Shown here one piece after another: positions 10,111-18,825 of a stretch of 64,000 nt of DNA. The notes under the pieces are model-generated. The model was not told the DNA's origin, did no database searches, and saw nothing but the letters and a program-made list of their open reading frames with translations. Made by a program: the position numbers and the translations under genes. Each line of letters starts with the position of its first letter. The stretch's first letter is position 1. The DNA lies in contig NZ_JAGIOP010000001.1 of assembly GCF_017876775.1 (NCBI RefSeq), positions 1,488,001 through 1,552,000 on the forward strand, given 5' to 3'. Origin of the DNA: Mycolicibacterium lutetiense. GTDB lineage: Bacteria > Actinomycetota > Actinomycetes > Mycobacteriales > Mycobacteriaceae.

Positions 10111-11238
10111 TCAGTCCGGAAGTTCGGAGATGTCAGAGGGCTCATGCCGCTCGATGCGGTTCATCCGGTGCCGGAAGTCGCTCGACGCTTCGTACACCTT
10201 GAGCTTCAGCCGGTTGATGGACCCCAGCGGCCGGTGGGCCTCCAGGCCACGCCACGAGTTGAACGACAGCACGTCGTCGCCGTACGCGCGGCGCAGTGCG
10301 CTGTACGGATTCTGCTCGGGGTACACCACCTTGGCCACCGGCAGGTACGGCGAGTCCCAGGGTTTCGTCGCATCCTCGATCGGCATCTTCTCCGTGTCGA
10401 GACACAGTTGCACGCTGAATGTGTACTCCGCGGAGTGCTTTTCGAAGAAGGTCATGATCAGATCGCGATGCTCGTCCTGGCCCGGATTGCGCGGAAGAGT
10501 CTGATCGGCAAGCGCTTTGACCTCCGGCGAGGTCGGTTCGTATTTGAAGCGGGCCACGTAGTCGCCGTACCGGATCGGGGCCGACGAGTAGAACGTCTCG
10601 CCCAGGATGGGACGATTGGGGGCGACGAATACCGCCAGATTCTCCGGTATCGGCAGGCCGATCTTCTTGAGCGCGCCCAGCAGTTCACTACCGGCCCACA
10701 GCGCGCCGTCGGACAACCGGGCCAGCAGGGTGGCGCTCAGCATCCCTAACTTCCGGTACGCGTGGGCGTCGGCGAACAGGAATTCCTCGTGGGTGACGAG
10801 CACGAAGTCCTGCGTCACATTCGGTTCGTCGTTCGGGTCCTTCATCGCGCGCTCGCCGTGCACGCCGATGGCCTTGATGCCGAGCCCGCGCACCCCACGG
10901 TTCCGGTCGCTGCGCAATACCCCTGAGGTGGTTGAGATGCGGGCGACCACTGGGTAGCTGCGCGCTTGGGCGAACATCCCCTGGGTGAGCACTGCCGGCA
11001 GGTCCGGGTTGACGATGAGTTCGCCGCGCAGGATGGCGTGGCTCTTGGCATGCGCGTCGCGCAGTCCGTGCTTGAACTTCTTGTAGGCGCGGGTGTTGTT
11101 CTTGTGCAGAGACTCGATGATCTTCTCGATGTCCTCGGCCTCACCCGCCTTGGGTTGCTCGAGATCGTCGCGGTAACGAACCGGGCTGAGGCTTTCGACG
11201 ATGCGACGTACGTCGGCGGGGGCCATGGCTTCGGTCAT
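10111..11238 (-). CDS. Catalase-related heme protein
   Basis: About 375 residues, far shorter than a classical catalase (about 480 or more) and lacking the C-terminal extension. The N-terminal AHAKSHAILRGEL has the distal-His region of the catalase core, followed by PVVARIST and RGVRGLGIKA. Mycobacterial relatives (the M. avium paratuberculosis MAP-2744c protein is the one I recall) resemble coral allene oxide synthase, which acts on fatty-acid hydroperoxides. Its ATG overlaps the stop of the upstream peroxidase in an ATGA, so the two are translationally coupled. Together they could make and then convert lipid hydroperoxides; a simple organic-peroxide scavenging role is the alternative. Confidence 0.82.
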   Translation of the reverse strand: MTEAMAPADVRRIVESLSPVRYRDDLEQPKAGEAEDIEKIIESLHKNNTRAYKKFKHGLRDAHAKSHAILRGELIVNPDLPAVLTQGMFAQARSYPVVARISTTSGVLRSDRNRGVRGLGIKAIGVHGERAMKDPNDEPNVTQDFVLVTHEEFLFADAHAYRKLGMLSATLLARLSDGALWAGSELLGALKKIGLPIPENLAVFVAPNRPILGETFYSSAPIRYGDYVARFKYEPTSPEVKALADQTLPRNPGQDEHRDLIMTFFEKHSAEYTFSVQLCLDTEKMPIEDATKPWDSPYLPVAKVVYPEQNPYSALRRAYGDDVLSFNSWRGLEAHRPLGSINRLKLKVYEASSDFRHRMNRIERHEPSDISELPD

Positions 11239-13088
11239 GCGGATGCCTTTCTGGTGGGGGAGACAGGGGTCCAGGGGGCGAACGGGTTCGTCACGCCGGC
11301 CAGAGCCGGCGCCAGGTCGGGGAAGTGGCGCAACAACACCGAGCGCATGTCGTTGTCCCGGACCCACTTCATGCCGGCGACGGTGTACGTCTCGTCGCGG
11401 AAGTCGGTGGTGAAGAAGCGGTCGCTTTCCAGCCGCCGGGTGGCCATCAGGACGAAGACCCGGAATGCGGTGTCGCTGAAGCCGAATCCGGGCGGTTTGG
11501 GCTCGGCGTACAGACCGATCATCAGGTCGACCAGGTCGACGTCGTCGCCGTAGGCCTCACGCAGCTCAGCGGCCAGGGCGGTCTCACCGGTCAGCTCCTC
11601 GAAGGTCTTCACCGGCTTGAGCCGGAACAGCCTTCGGAACTCGTTGTAGCGCGGGACGCCTCGTTCCCGGCACCGGAGCACGTCGATCGTGGCGAGGTCG
11701 ATCAGGGTGCCGTCGACGCGGTGCATGTGCTGCAGGTGCCTGGGGAAGTTGTGCAGCGACAACGCCCCGGGATGGGCACGGCCGAACGAGTAGAACAGGT
11801 CGGCCATCGGGCTCTCGCCCAGCCGAGCACGCACATTGAGCACCGAGAGTTCGGGTAGCTCGTGCTGCGCGGTGACGCGGTCGTCGGCCAGCGAGCGGAA
11901 CGTGAACTCGTCGGGAATCAACGGGTGCATCCGGTACACCGCGACGAACTCCTCGGTCAACGAATACGGCACGCCGTGATGTGTGGTCGGTGAGCCCGGG
12001 ATGCCGTACCACAGGGGACTGCTGCCGAGGCTTCGCCGGAGCCGGGGACCCAGCTTCTCGCCCAGCAGGCCGAACCAGTTGACGCGCATGGCCGTCACCG
12101 TGGTCGGGTGCGCGATGATGGCCGGCGTCCAGTCCACGGTGTGGATCTTGGCCATCAGTGCGGAATTGACCAGGCGCGCCTTGTCATAGAGCTGTTGGCC
12201 GGTGAGGTAGGGGTACTCCCGGGCCAGGTGGTCGCAGATGGCGTTGTGCTCGCGCATGAACAACGAGTGCAGCAGGGCCAGGCCCACCCAGAAATTCCCC
12301 GCGGTGCCGGTGAGGTCAGCCGTCGCTTCGACCTCGGGTGGCGGCAGCCCGGAATCGTCGATACGCAACTTGCCGTGCTCGGGCGCGCGCAGCGCACTGG
12401 CGAATGCCGGTGTGGTCCCGTAGATCTGGGAGGCATCCCACCAGTGCGACTCCTGGGTGACGAAGGTGGGCGGGCCGACCGGGCTGAGGTGCGGGTCGGG
12501 CGGGGTGCGCTCGACCCGCATCGGCCGCTGCGGCCACGGATCATCGTCGCGCAGCGGTACCACCCAGGGTCGGGCGGCAACCGAGCCATGGGCGAACCAG
12601 TCGTGCACCTCGAACTGAATCCACGCCGCGGCCAGCAGGTTCAGTGTGGTCGCGGGCTGAAAAACCTCGCGCGTCAGTAGGGTGCGGCTGATCAGCCGTG
12701 GGTTGGGGGAGAGAAGTCGCTGCGCGGATTCGGGGTAGGAGTGTTCGGGCGGGACGTTTCGGCCGAACCGGCAACCCACCGCACCCATCCGGGGGTCTTC
12801 GAGATCGTTGTAGGACCCGTCGCGGGTGCGGGCGCCCAGATAGTTGCCGACGCCGGCAGGATCGCCCGGCGGGACCGGGGCGGGCTCGGCGGCATACAGA
12901 TTCGACGTTCGCAGTTGATGGCGCAGCCCGATCAGAACGATCAATCCAACCGGCTTGGGCAGCCGGGCCCAGCCCACCGTCTGATCGATCTGCTGGGCGA
13001 TCCTGGCTGCGAGGGTGGCCGCCAGCGATCGCGACCGGGACCAGACAGCGGCGACGAATGCTGGTGCCTGTCTCGGCGTGGTCACCAT
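11235..13088 (-). CDS. Animal-type heme peroxidase (PGHS/alpha-dioxygenase-like)
   Basis: About 617 residues. The distal heme region is VHDWFAHG (His162), the family motif LFMREHN lies near residue 280, and the proximal region is YRMHPLIPDEF (His388). This places it in the peroxidase-cyclooxygenase superfamily, nearest in appearance to prostaglandin synthase, linoleate dioxygenase and alpha-dioxygenase. No Tat or Sec signal is evident, so it is probably cytoplasmic or peripheral on the membrane. The ATG at 13088 has GGAGGG nine bases upstream; the frame is open 74 codons further but that part looks non-coding. It is first gene of the operon with the catalase-related protein. Confidence 0.85.
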   Translation of the reverse strand: MVTTPRQAPAFVAAVWSRSRSLAATLAARIAQQIDQTVGWARLPKPVGLIVLIGLRHQLRTSNLYAAEPAPVPPGDPAGVGNYLGARTRDGSYNDLEDPRMGAVGCRFGRNVPPEHSYPESAQRLLSPNPRLISRTLLTREVFQPATTLNLLAAAWIQFEVHDWFAHGSVAARPWVVPLRDDDPWPQRPMRVERTPPDPHLSPVGPPTFVTQESHWWDASQIYGTTPAFASALRAPEHGKLRIDDSGLPPPEVEATADLTGTAGNFWVGLALLHSLFMREHNAICDHLAREYPYLTGQQLYDKARLVNSALMAKIHTVDWTPAIIAHPTTVTAMRVNWFGLLGEKLGPRLRRSLGSSPLWYGIPGSPTTHHGVPYSLTEEFVAVYRMHPLIPDEFTFRSLADDRVTAQHELPELSVLNVRARLGESPMADLFYSFGRAHPGALSLHNFPRHLQHMHRVDGTLIDLATIDVLRCRERGVPRYNEFRRLFRLKPVKTFEELTGETALAAELREAYGDDVDLVDLMIGLYAEPKPPGFGFSDTAFRVFVLMATRRLESDRFFTTDFRDETYTVAGMKWVRDNDMRSVLLRHFPDLAPALAGVTNPFAPWTPVSPTRKASA

Positions 13089-13285
13089 TCGCTGTTTTCC
13101 CTCCGGCCGAAATATCGAGCCTGTTGGCCACGATTGTTGTGCACGGAAGCAGAAATGACATGAGTAGTGGGCTACTCGATCCGACCCGGTCGGTTCCTGC
13201 GTGTTTCGAGTAGTCAAATACGCGTGTGCGGGTGGCTCGGCTGAGCGACGATCAATCGACGCAGGAAAACCTGGGGTGGTTGAGT

Positions 13286-15133
13286 ATGCCGAGGAGCGCG
13301 GTGAGTTCAACGGGGGAAGTCTGGGCAGATCGGGTGCTCAGCGCATTGGGGGATCTGGATCAGGCCGGCACGCCCGCGGACATGGCGCTGCTGACCGAGA
13401 CCGTCGCCGCCAGATTCGCGTCCCGATTCGACGAGCGGGACCGGCAGTACGAGAACGACAAACCGTACTGGCACAACCGTGTTCAGGATGCTGTCACCCG
13501 ACTGCGTCGGAAGAAGCTGGTTGCCGCCAAGGCGCCGAAGAGCGCACGGGTGCAATTGACCGACACCGGCCGCGCAGCCGTCGCGGGTGCCCGCGAACGC
13601 GCTGAGGTCGGCGCGGAGCCGGCGGTGCGGGCCGTGGTTCCCTCGGAGGCACCGCCACCGCAAGTGGGGACGCCCGAACCACCCAAGCGTGACCCGGTGC
13701 TGGCCGGGGTCGTGACCGCGCCCCTGCGCACGGCGATGGCGCAAGAAGGCGACGCCACGCCCATACCGATCATGATCGAGCTCAACCTGACGTTCCAGCC
13801 GTCGGTGGCCGCCGCGATCGCGAAGGTCGAGCGACTGTGGGAATCGGTCGGTGCGGCAGGTATTCCGGTGCCGCTGGCCGATCAGTTCATGGCAGGCGAT
13901 CTCACGTCGGCCCAGATCAAATCGTTGGTGTCGGCCGATGCCGTCCCGCAGACCTGGTCCGAACGGGCGGTCTACCGGATCTGGCCGGACTTCGAGGTGC
14001 ACACCCAGATTGACGCCTCCTCGACCACCATCAAGGCCGTCGCGGCCCAAAGGTCGTTCGACAGCTACGGCGAGGGGATCGTCTGGGCCGTGGTCGATTC
14101 CGGTATCGACGAGACGCACGCGCACTTCTCGGAATACCAGAACCTACGGCATCCGTCAGTGGTCGATCTGCACCACGACTTCACCGGCGGTGACGCTCCG
14201 CTGACCGACACCGATGGGCACGGCACGCACGTGGCCGGGATCATCGCCGGGGGTTTGGTGGGCCGCAAGCCCGCGGACGTCGTGGTGATCGAGAAACGAC
14301 TCAATGACCCTGAGCACGGTGGTGATCCGATCGCCGCACCACGTACGGTCTCGAATCCGGACCGCCTGGCGGGCATGGCGCCGAAGGCCAAACTGGTGAG
14401 CCTCAAGGTACTCGGGCCCGGGGACCAGACCTCCCGGGTGAGCCGGGTGATGCAGGCGTTGGCCTATGTCAGGAAGCTCAACGCCGGAAGTGAGCGGGTG
14501 CCGCGGATACACGGCGTGAACCTCAGCCTCGGATACGAATTCGACGCCCAGTGGTACGCCTGCGGCCAGAGCCCGATGTGTATCGAGGTCGACAAGACCG
14601 TGCGCTCGGGCGTCGTGGTGGTCGTGGCCGCGGGCAATTCCGGCTATGTGTCACTGAATACGGCATTCAGCAAGGATTCGGTGAAGTTCACCGCGGACAT
14701 GACGATCAACGATCCCGGTAACACCGAAAGCGCGATCACCGTCGGTTCCACGCACCGCAGCTCACCGCATACCTTCGGTGTCTCGTATTTCTCCTCACGC
14801 GGCCCCACCGGGGACGGCCGACGCAAGCCCGACCTGGTCGCGCCGGGTGAACGCATCACCTCGGCCGCGGCCGGAACCCGCCGGGAGGCCGTGACCAACC
14901 AGATCGACGTCGAGCCCGACGTGCCGGTGTACGTCGAGGAGAGCGGCACCAGCATGGCGGCCCCGCACGTGTCCGGCGCGATCGCGGCATTCCTGTCGGT
15001 GCAGCGGGAGTTCGTCAGCGAACCGGAGGCGATCAAACGCATCTTCGTCGACTCCGCGACCTCGCTGAACCGCGACCCGGCATTCCAGGGCAGCGGCATG
15101 GTCGATCTCATGCGTGCGTTGCAATCCGTTTGA
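13286..15133 (+). CDS. Winged-helix plus subtilisin-like (S8) protease fusion
   Basis: About 615 residues with no signal peptide. Residues 1-110 look like an Mrr-N-type winged helix (RVLSALGDLDQ, PYWHNRVQDAVTRLRRKKLV, VQLTDTGRAAV). A Pro/Ala-rich linker and a 130-residue prodomain-like segment follow, then the peptidase S8 domain. Its triad is visible: Asp271 (VVDSGID), His312 (GHGTHVAG) and Ser556 (GTSMAAPHVSG), with oxyanion Asn in AAGNSG. A DNA-binding-like sensor fused to a cytoplasmic protease is unlike secreted mycosins. The next gene, a hydrolase, begins 17 bases after the stop, so they form an operon. Start choice: ATG at 13286; a GTG at 13226 is in frame. Confidence 0.85.
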   Translation: MPRSAVSSTGEVWADRVLSALGDLDQAGTPADMALLTETVAARFASRFDERDRQYENDKPYWHNRVQDAVTRLRRKKLVAAKAPKSARVQLTDTGRAAVAGARERAEVGAEPAVRAVVPSEAPPPQVGTPEPPKRDPVLAGVVTAPLRTAMAQEGDATPIPIMIELNLTFQPSVAAAIAKVERLWESVGAAGIPVPLADQFMAGDLTSAQIKSLVSADAVPQTWSERAVYRIWPDFEVHTQIDASSTTIKAVAAQRSFDSYGEGIVWAVVDSGIDETHAHFSEYQNLRHPSVVDLHHDFTGGDAPLTDTDGHGTHVAGIIAGGLVGRKPADVVVIEKRLNDPEHGGDPIAAPRTVSNPDRLAGMAPKAKLVSLKVLGPGDQTSRVSRVMQALAYVRKLNAGSERVPRIHGVNLSLGYEFDAQWYACGQSPMCIEVDKTVRSGVVVVVAAGNSGYVSLNTAFSKDSVKFTADMTINDPGNTESAITVGSTHRSSPHTFGVSYFSSRGPTGDGRRKPDLVAPGERITSAAAGTRREAVTNQIDVEPDVPVYVEESGTSMAAPHVSGAIAAFLSVQREFVSEPEAIKRIFVDSATSLNRDPAFQGSGMVDLMRALQSV

Positions 15134-15149
15134 CCTGAAAGGCACTCCG

Positions 15150-16499
15150 ATGACCAACGATGTGGCAGACCGGATCTGGCGACTGGTGTTCGATGCCGAG
15201 GGCCGTCCCGATCCAGCGGTGCTGGCCGATCTCAAGAGTCGGATCGGTGCCGCGGGACTGACCGATCTGATCATCTTCTCCCACGGCTGGAACAACGACG
15301 AAGCGGCTGCGGCGTCGTTGTACGAGAGGTGGTTCGGGCTGTTGGCTCCACAACTCGACCCGGCCCGCGCGGTCGGTTTCGTCGGGCTGAGGTGGCCGTC
15401 TCAACTCTGGCGTGACGAGCCGATCCCAGATTTTCCCGGACCGGCGGCGCACGACGGCGGGGGTGCGGCCGCGCTGGGTGACGAGGTGGTGGCGACGCCC
15501 GCTGGGCCGGTGGCCATCGATCCGGCCCAGCTCGACGAGCTCAAGGAGATGTTTCCCGACGGCAAGGAGCAGTTGGACACCATCGCCGGTCTGCTGGCGG
15601 CCCCGCCGAGCAGCGACCGCCTGCCGGAACTGCTCGATGCGCTGCGCGCGTTCAGTGCCGCCACCCAGACCGGGTTCAACGACGGTGAAGGTGATGCTCC
15701 GGACGCGGGTCCGGGGATGCTCGCCGAACACCAGGATCCGGAGCAGCTGTTCACCACCTTCGCTGACGAATTGGCTTTTGCTGGTGTGGAATTCGATGAG
15801 GACGAGGGCGGGGGAGCGGCTGGCCTCGGTGACATCGCAGGGCGGTTGTGGCGCGGCGCCAAGGAGGCACTGCGCCAGCTGAGCTACTGGAAGATGAAGA
15901 ACCGCGCCGGTGTGGTGGGCCGGCGCGGGCTCGGCCCCGCCATCGATGTACTGCACGCCGACTTCCCCGAGCTGCGGATCCACCTGGTCGGGCACAGTTT
16001 CGGGGCCCGGGTGGTGTCTTATGCCATCGCCGGGATGACCGAGGTTCAACCCTCACCGGTCAAAGCCGTGACCTTGTTGCAGGGCGCGTACTCCCGCTTC
16101 GCGTTCACCGAGCGGTTGCCGTTCCGGAAGGGTGCGGGTGAGCTGGCTGGGCAACTGACCCGTATCGACGGCCCGCTGACGGTCTGTTTCTCCAGTCATG
16201 ACCGGGCGCTGGGGATGTTCTACCCGCTCGCCTCGGCTGCGGCGGGCGAGGATGCGGCCGGGGCCGACGATCCGCTGTTCCGGTGGCGGGCCATGGGATC
16301 GCACGGCGCGTACCAGTCGCAGACCCAGAGCCTGGGCACCGTGAATACGACCTACCCGTTCCAGTCCGGTCAGATTCTGAACCTGAATTCGTCGGAGATA
16401 GTGGTCGAGGACAAAAGCCCCTCGGGGGCGCACAGCGACATCTTCCACGAGGAATTGACCTGGGTTGCCGCCGCCGCCGGAAAATTGAACCCGGCCTGA
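15150..16499 (+). CDS. Alpha/beta-hydrolase-fold protein next to S8 protease
   Basis: About 449 residues. The oxyanion-side strand IIFSHGWNNDE lies near the N-terminus, a large low-conservation insertion of roughly 220 residues follows, and the nucleophile elbow GHSFG (Ser283) sits in HLVGHSFGARVVS. These are the hallmarks of a serine esterase or lipase-like hydrolase. There is no signal peptide, so action is probably cytoplasmic. An AAAGG ribosome site precedes the ATG. The close pairing with the winged-helix/S8 protease suggests a joint task, perhaps cleavage-activated lipase activity, but that is inference. I do not recognise a characterised homologue. Confidence 0.75.
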   Translation: MTNDVADRIWRLVFDAEGRPDPAVLADLKSRIGAAGLTDLIIFSHGWNNDEAAAASLYERWFGLLAPQLDPARAVGFVGLRWPSQLWRDEPIPDFPGPAAHDGGGAAALGDEVVATPAGPVAIDPAQLDELKEMFPDGKEQLDTIAGLLAAPPSSDRLPELLDALRAFSAATQTGFNDGEGDAPDAGPGMLAEHQDPEQLFTTFADELAFAGVEFDEDEGGGAAGLGDIAGRLWRGAKEALRQLSYWKMKNRAGVVGRRGLGPAIDVLHADFPELRIHLVGHSFGARVVSYAIAGMTEVQPSPVKAVTLLQGAYSRFAFTERLPFRKGAGELAGQLTRIDGPLTVCFSSHDRALGMFYPLASAAAGEDAAGADDPLFRWRAMGSHGAYQSQTQSLGTVNTTYPFQSGQILNLNSSEIVVEDKSPSGAHSDIFHEELTWVAAAAGKLNPA

Positions 16500-16571
16500 T
16501 TGGGTGTCCGAGGGGTGACTTGTCCCCTTACGACACGATTCGAGACCTTTCACCTGAGTCGATGACCAGGT

Positions 16572-17217
16572 GCCGAGGTTCTGGGGGTCTCGACGCGGCA
16601 GGTCGCGCGGCTCGCTCGTGCGGGGGAGTTGACGGTGACGCGCACGGTGGGTGGTGCGTTGTTGTTGGACGGGGCGTCGGTGCATCGGCTGGCCAACCAG
16701 GTACGCCACAACGGGCGCCCGTGGACGCCTGCGACGGCGTGGGCGGCGGGGTTGCTGCTGACCCGTGCTACCCGTGATGTCGACATGATCCTGCATATCG
16801 AGACCGGTTCGGCCACATTCGGTGGTGTCCGGGACGAATTGGAACGGCTCGGGTATGGCCTGCGTGAACCCGTCGGCAACGGGCCGGTGCACCGTTTCGG
16901 CCGGGGTGCTGGCGATGCCGAGACGGTCGACGTCATGGTCGCCGATCGCCTTCCGTCCAAGCTGCACCCGAAAGTGCTGCGGCGGAAGGTGTTTGCCGTC
17001 CCGGGTGGGACTTCGGCACTGCGCAAGACCGTCAACTGCGACACCGTCGGCGAGGGTGTCGTCTTGGTCGAACCTCCGTCTGGCCTACCGGACCCTGGCT
17101 GCTTGCTGGCGAGCCGAGCAGGAGGGGCGCACCGACCCTGACGAACTCGGCCGGATTTTGTTGACGTTCAACGAGGTGTGGCGCTCATGGCAGCATCGGC
17201 GAGCTCCGCATAGCTGA
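16572..17217 (+). pseudogene. Decayed HTH / nucleotidyltransferase-like cassette
   Basis: Three pieces of different genes run together. From 16575 the frame reads EVLGVSTRQVARLARAGEL, an excisionase-type helix-turn-helix that lacks any start (a TGA sits at 16563). At about 16765 it runs straight into TRDVDMILHIETGSATF and VADRLPSKLHPKVLRRKVF, resembling a nucleotidyltransferase-like protein missing its own N-terminus. After about 17065 the coherent reading moves to another frame (LAYRTLAACWRAEQEG). The best explanation is loss of the joining parts of a two-gene cassette, in style like toxin-antitoxin or AbiE-type pairs. Probably not functional. Confidence 0.55.
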
Positions 17218-17773
17218 TCGGCGCCAGCTTGAACCGCGCCAACAATGAGGTCAGGGTGATGGTCCTCTGGTCCTCTAGCTCATCGAGCATTTTGGTTGCG
17301 ACTACGTAAAACTCCCACTGACTCAAGTTCATTGGGTTGACCGTGGCCTTGTCGCCTGCGGTGAGCACACAGAATACGTACACATTCGCTTGACGACAGG
17401 GCGGACCGGGAAGCGGTTTGTTGGTCCTCGCGTCCCACCCGGTTGTCTTAGGAATATCGAAGCGGAGCGTCGAATAGTCGTCCTGGTGCCAGGTCTGCAG
17501 CCGCGCCGTTGATTTGACCTCGACCTTGATACCGTTCGCTTCGAGGTCGTATGCGTCCCACTCCCGGCGAATAGCGCCATCTACACAGCCGAGCGCGGAT
17601 CCAACGATGAACTCGGCGAGCAGGCCGCGCAATGCATTCGACAGCAAATCTGATGCGCCCCATTGCCAGAAGGCGGTCAGGGTAGGCGCGATCTCTGCAC
17701 CGGTTCCCTCGAACAGTTCGGTGCCCTCAAGCCGCAGTGGCTTGTACTCCTGCTGGGAGATATGCAGTGCCAT
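17168..17773 (-). CDS. PD-(D/E)XK nuclease-like protein
   Basis: About 201 residues. The segment AYDLEANGIKVEVKSTARLQ fits the D-(X)n-E-X-K core of the restriction-endonuclease fold, with an earlier Glu in LLAEFIVGSALG. A later hydrophobic strand (NVYVFCVLTAG) suits the same fold. This predicts a metal-dependent nuclease; the target is unknown. Its start lies 45 bases after the stop of the cysteine-rich gene on the same strand, so the two were probably one operon. Both are now cut off from their upstream DNA by the IS3-family insertion. No methylase is nearby, which argues against an ordinary type II restriction system. Confidence 0.6.
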   Translation of the reverse strand: MALHISQQEYKPLRLEGTELFEGTGAEIAPTLTAFWQWGASDLLSNALRGLLAEFIVGSALGCVDGAIRREWDAYDLEANGIKVEVKSTARLQTWHQDDYSTLRFDIPKTTGWDARTNKPLPGPPCRQANVYVFCVLTAGDKATVNPMNLSQWEFYVVATKMLDELEDQRTITLTSLLARFKLAPISYAELADAAMSATPR

Positions 17774-17818
17774 GTTCCTCTCCGAAACGCTGCTGTCGTT
17801 GATCTGTGCAATCAGAGC

Positions 17819-18472
17819 CTAGAGTCGGCGCACCCCAACCTCGCGGGCCCACTGATCGACAGCGGCATCGAACGCGGCGTACAACTGTTCCTCCGTGAGT
17901 TTCTCGTGCTGCTCGGCTGCTATGACCAAAGGATCGTGTTGGACGCCGGAAGTGTCCACCTCCGGCGGGGTTGCGCGTAGCGTGCTGAACTGTCCACAGA
18001 CGCGGCATCGGGAATGACCGGCCACGTATTCACAGCAGTCACAATGCTCGCCGCCGCAACATATTTCGGCGCAGCACCGCACCTCACAGCATGCCAGGGT
18101 GTCACCTCCCGCTTCGGTGAGGCCCAGACGCTGACTCGCCAGGTGCGCCGCGTGCCCGCGTCGTGATCCGGCGTCCCGATAGCGACACACGTGCCCGTGC
18201 AGCGGCCACACCACTGTGGCAAGATTGCGCGCGCTGCACAGCCGTCGGGCGTCTCGCAACAGGTTTGCACCGCTGGCCCACGCGCGCGCTTCGCTCAGGC
18301 AGCCCTCCGCTTCGGCCTCCGCGCCCGCCTTGCGCGCCTGGAGCGCAGAAGCGCTCCACTCTCGCGATTCCTCCAGGTGCTCGGCGTGTGCCGCGGCCAG
18401 CGCATCGACGTCGCACCCGTAGATATAGGCAGCTCCGGCCGCGTCGAGCGGCTTGCCCTCGCGGCTCGACAT
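17819..18472 (-). pseudogene. Cysteine-rich protein gene, cut near its 5' end by an IS
   Basis: The remaining 217 codons encode an Ala/Glu-rich helical N-terminal part, then a dense Cys/His cluster (CCEVRCCAEICCGGEHCDCC and CRVCGQ) that should bind zinc or another metal, and a charged helical tail. Removing the IS and one copy of the TGA target repeat restores an open frame. The right-flank codons reading SLAYLI join directly to MSSREGKPLD, so the gene once began further upstream, plausibly at the ATG at 21372. An in-frame ATG at 18472 could still give a shortened protein, but promoter and native ribosome site are lost. Function unknown. Confidence 0.6.
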
Positions 18473-18474
18473 GA

Positions 18475-18500
18475 TGAATCGCCCCGGGTTTGATGCACAC
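18475..18500 (+). repeat. Left terminal inverted repeat of IS3-family element
   Basis: Twenty-six bases beginning TGAATCGCCCC and ending GATGCACAC. The same sequence in inverse orientation, with one mismatch, ends the element at 21286-21311. The flanking trinucleotide TGA at 18472-18474 is repeated at 21312-21314 as the target duplication. Confidence 0.85.
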
Positions 18501-18504
18501 GTGG

Positions 18505-18822
18505 TTATGGGTGTGCAGCCTCTGGTTGGGCTGTGTTTGTAGCGTAGTAGATGGCCTCGTATTCGGTCGGTGGGATGCGGCCCAGGCGGTGCATGAGCCG
18601 ATCGGTGTTGTACCAGTGCACCCAGTCGGCGGTGAGCATCTCGACGTCGGCCAGCCGTTGCAGCGGGCCCCGTCGGAATGGCGAGTCGTCGCGGATGGCT
18701 TCGGTTTTGTACAGCCCTATGGTCGTTTCGGCCAGGGCGTTGTCGAAGGCGTCCCCGACCGTTCCGATTGACGGGATCAGCCCCGACAGGGACAGGGTTT
18801 CTCCGAACCGCACCGAGGTGTA
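18505..18822 (-). pseudogene. C-terminal part of split IS3 OrfB transposase
   Basis: The frame reads SVRFGETLSLSGLIPSIGTV, then GDAFDNALAETTIGLYKTE with the third acidic residue of the DDE catalytic triad, and ends EAAHP. It resumes exactly where the N-terminal part (HHSDAGSQ) stops on the other side of the IS30 element, so both pieces were one gene. Confidence 0.85.
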
Positions 18823-18825
18823 CTG

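Noticed and set aside
15108..16049. Minus-strand frame opposite the alpha/beta-hydrolase gene
   Set aside because: Shadow frame without domains. The plus-strand gene has a ribosome site and the GHSFG nucleophile elbow.
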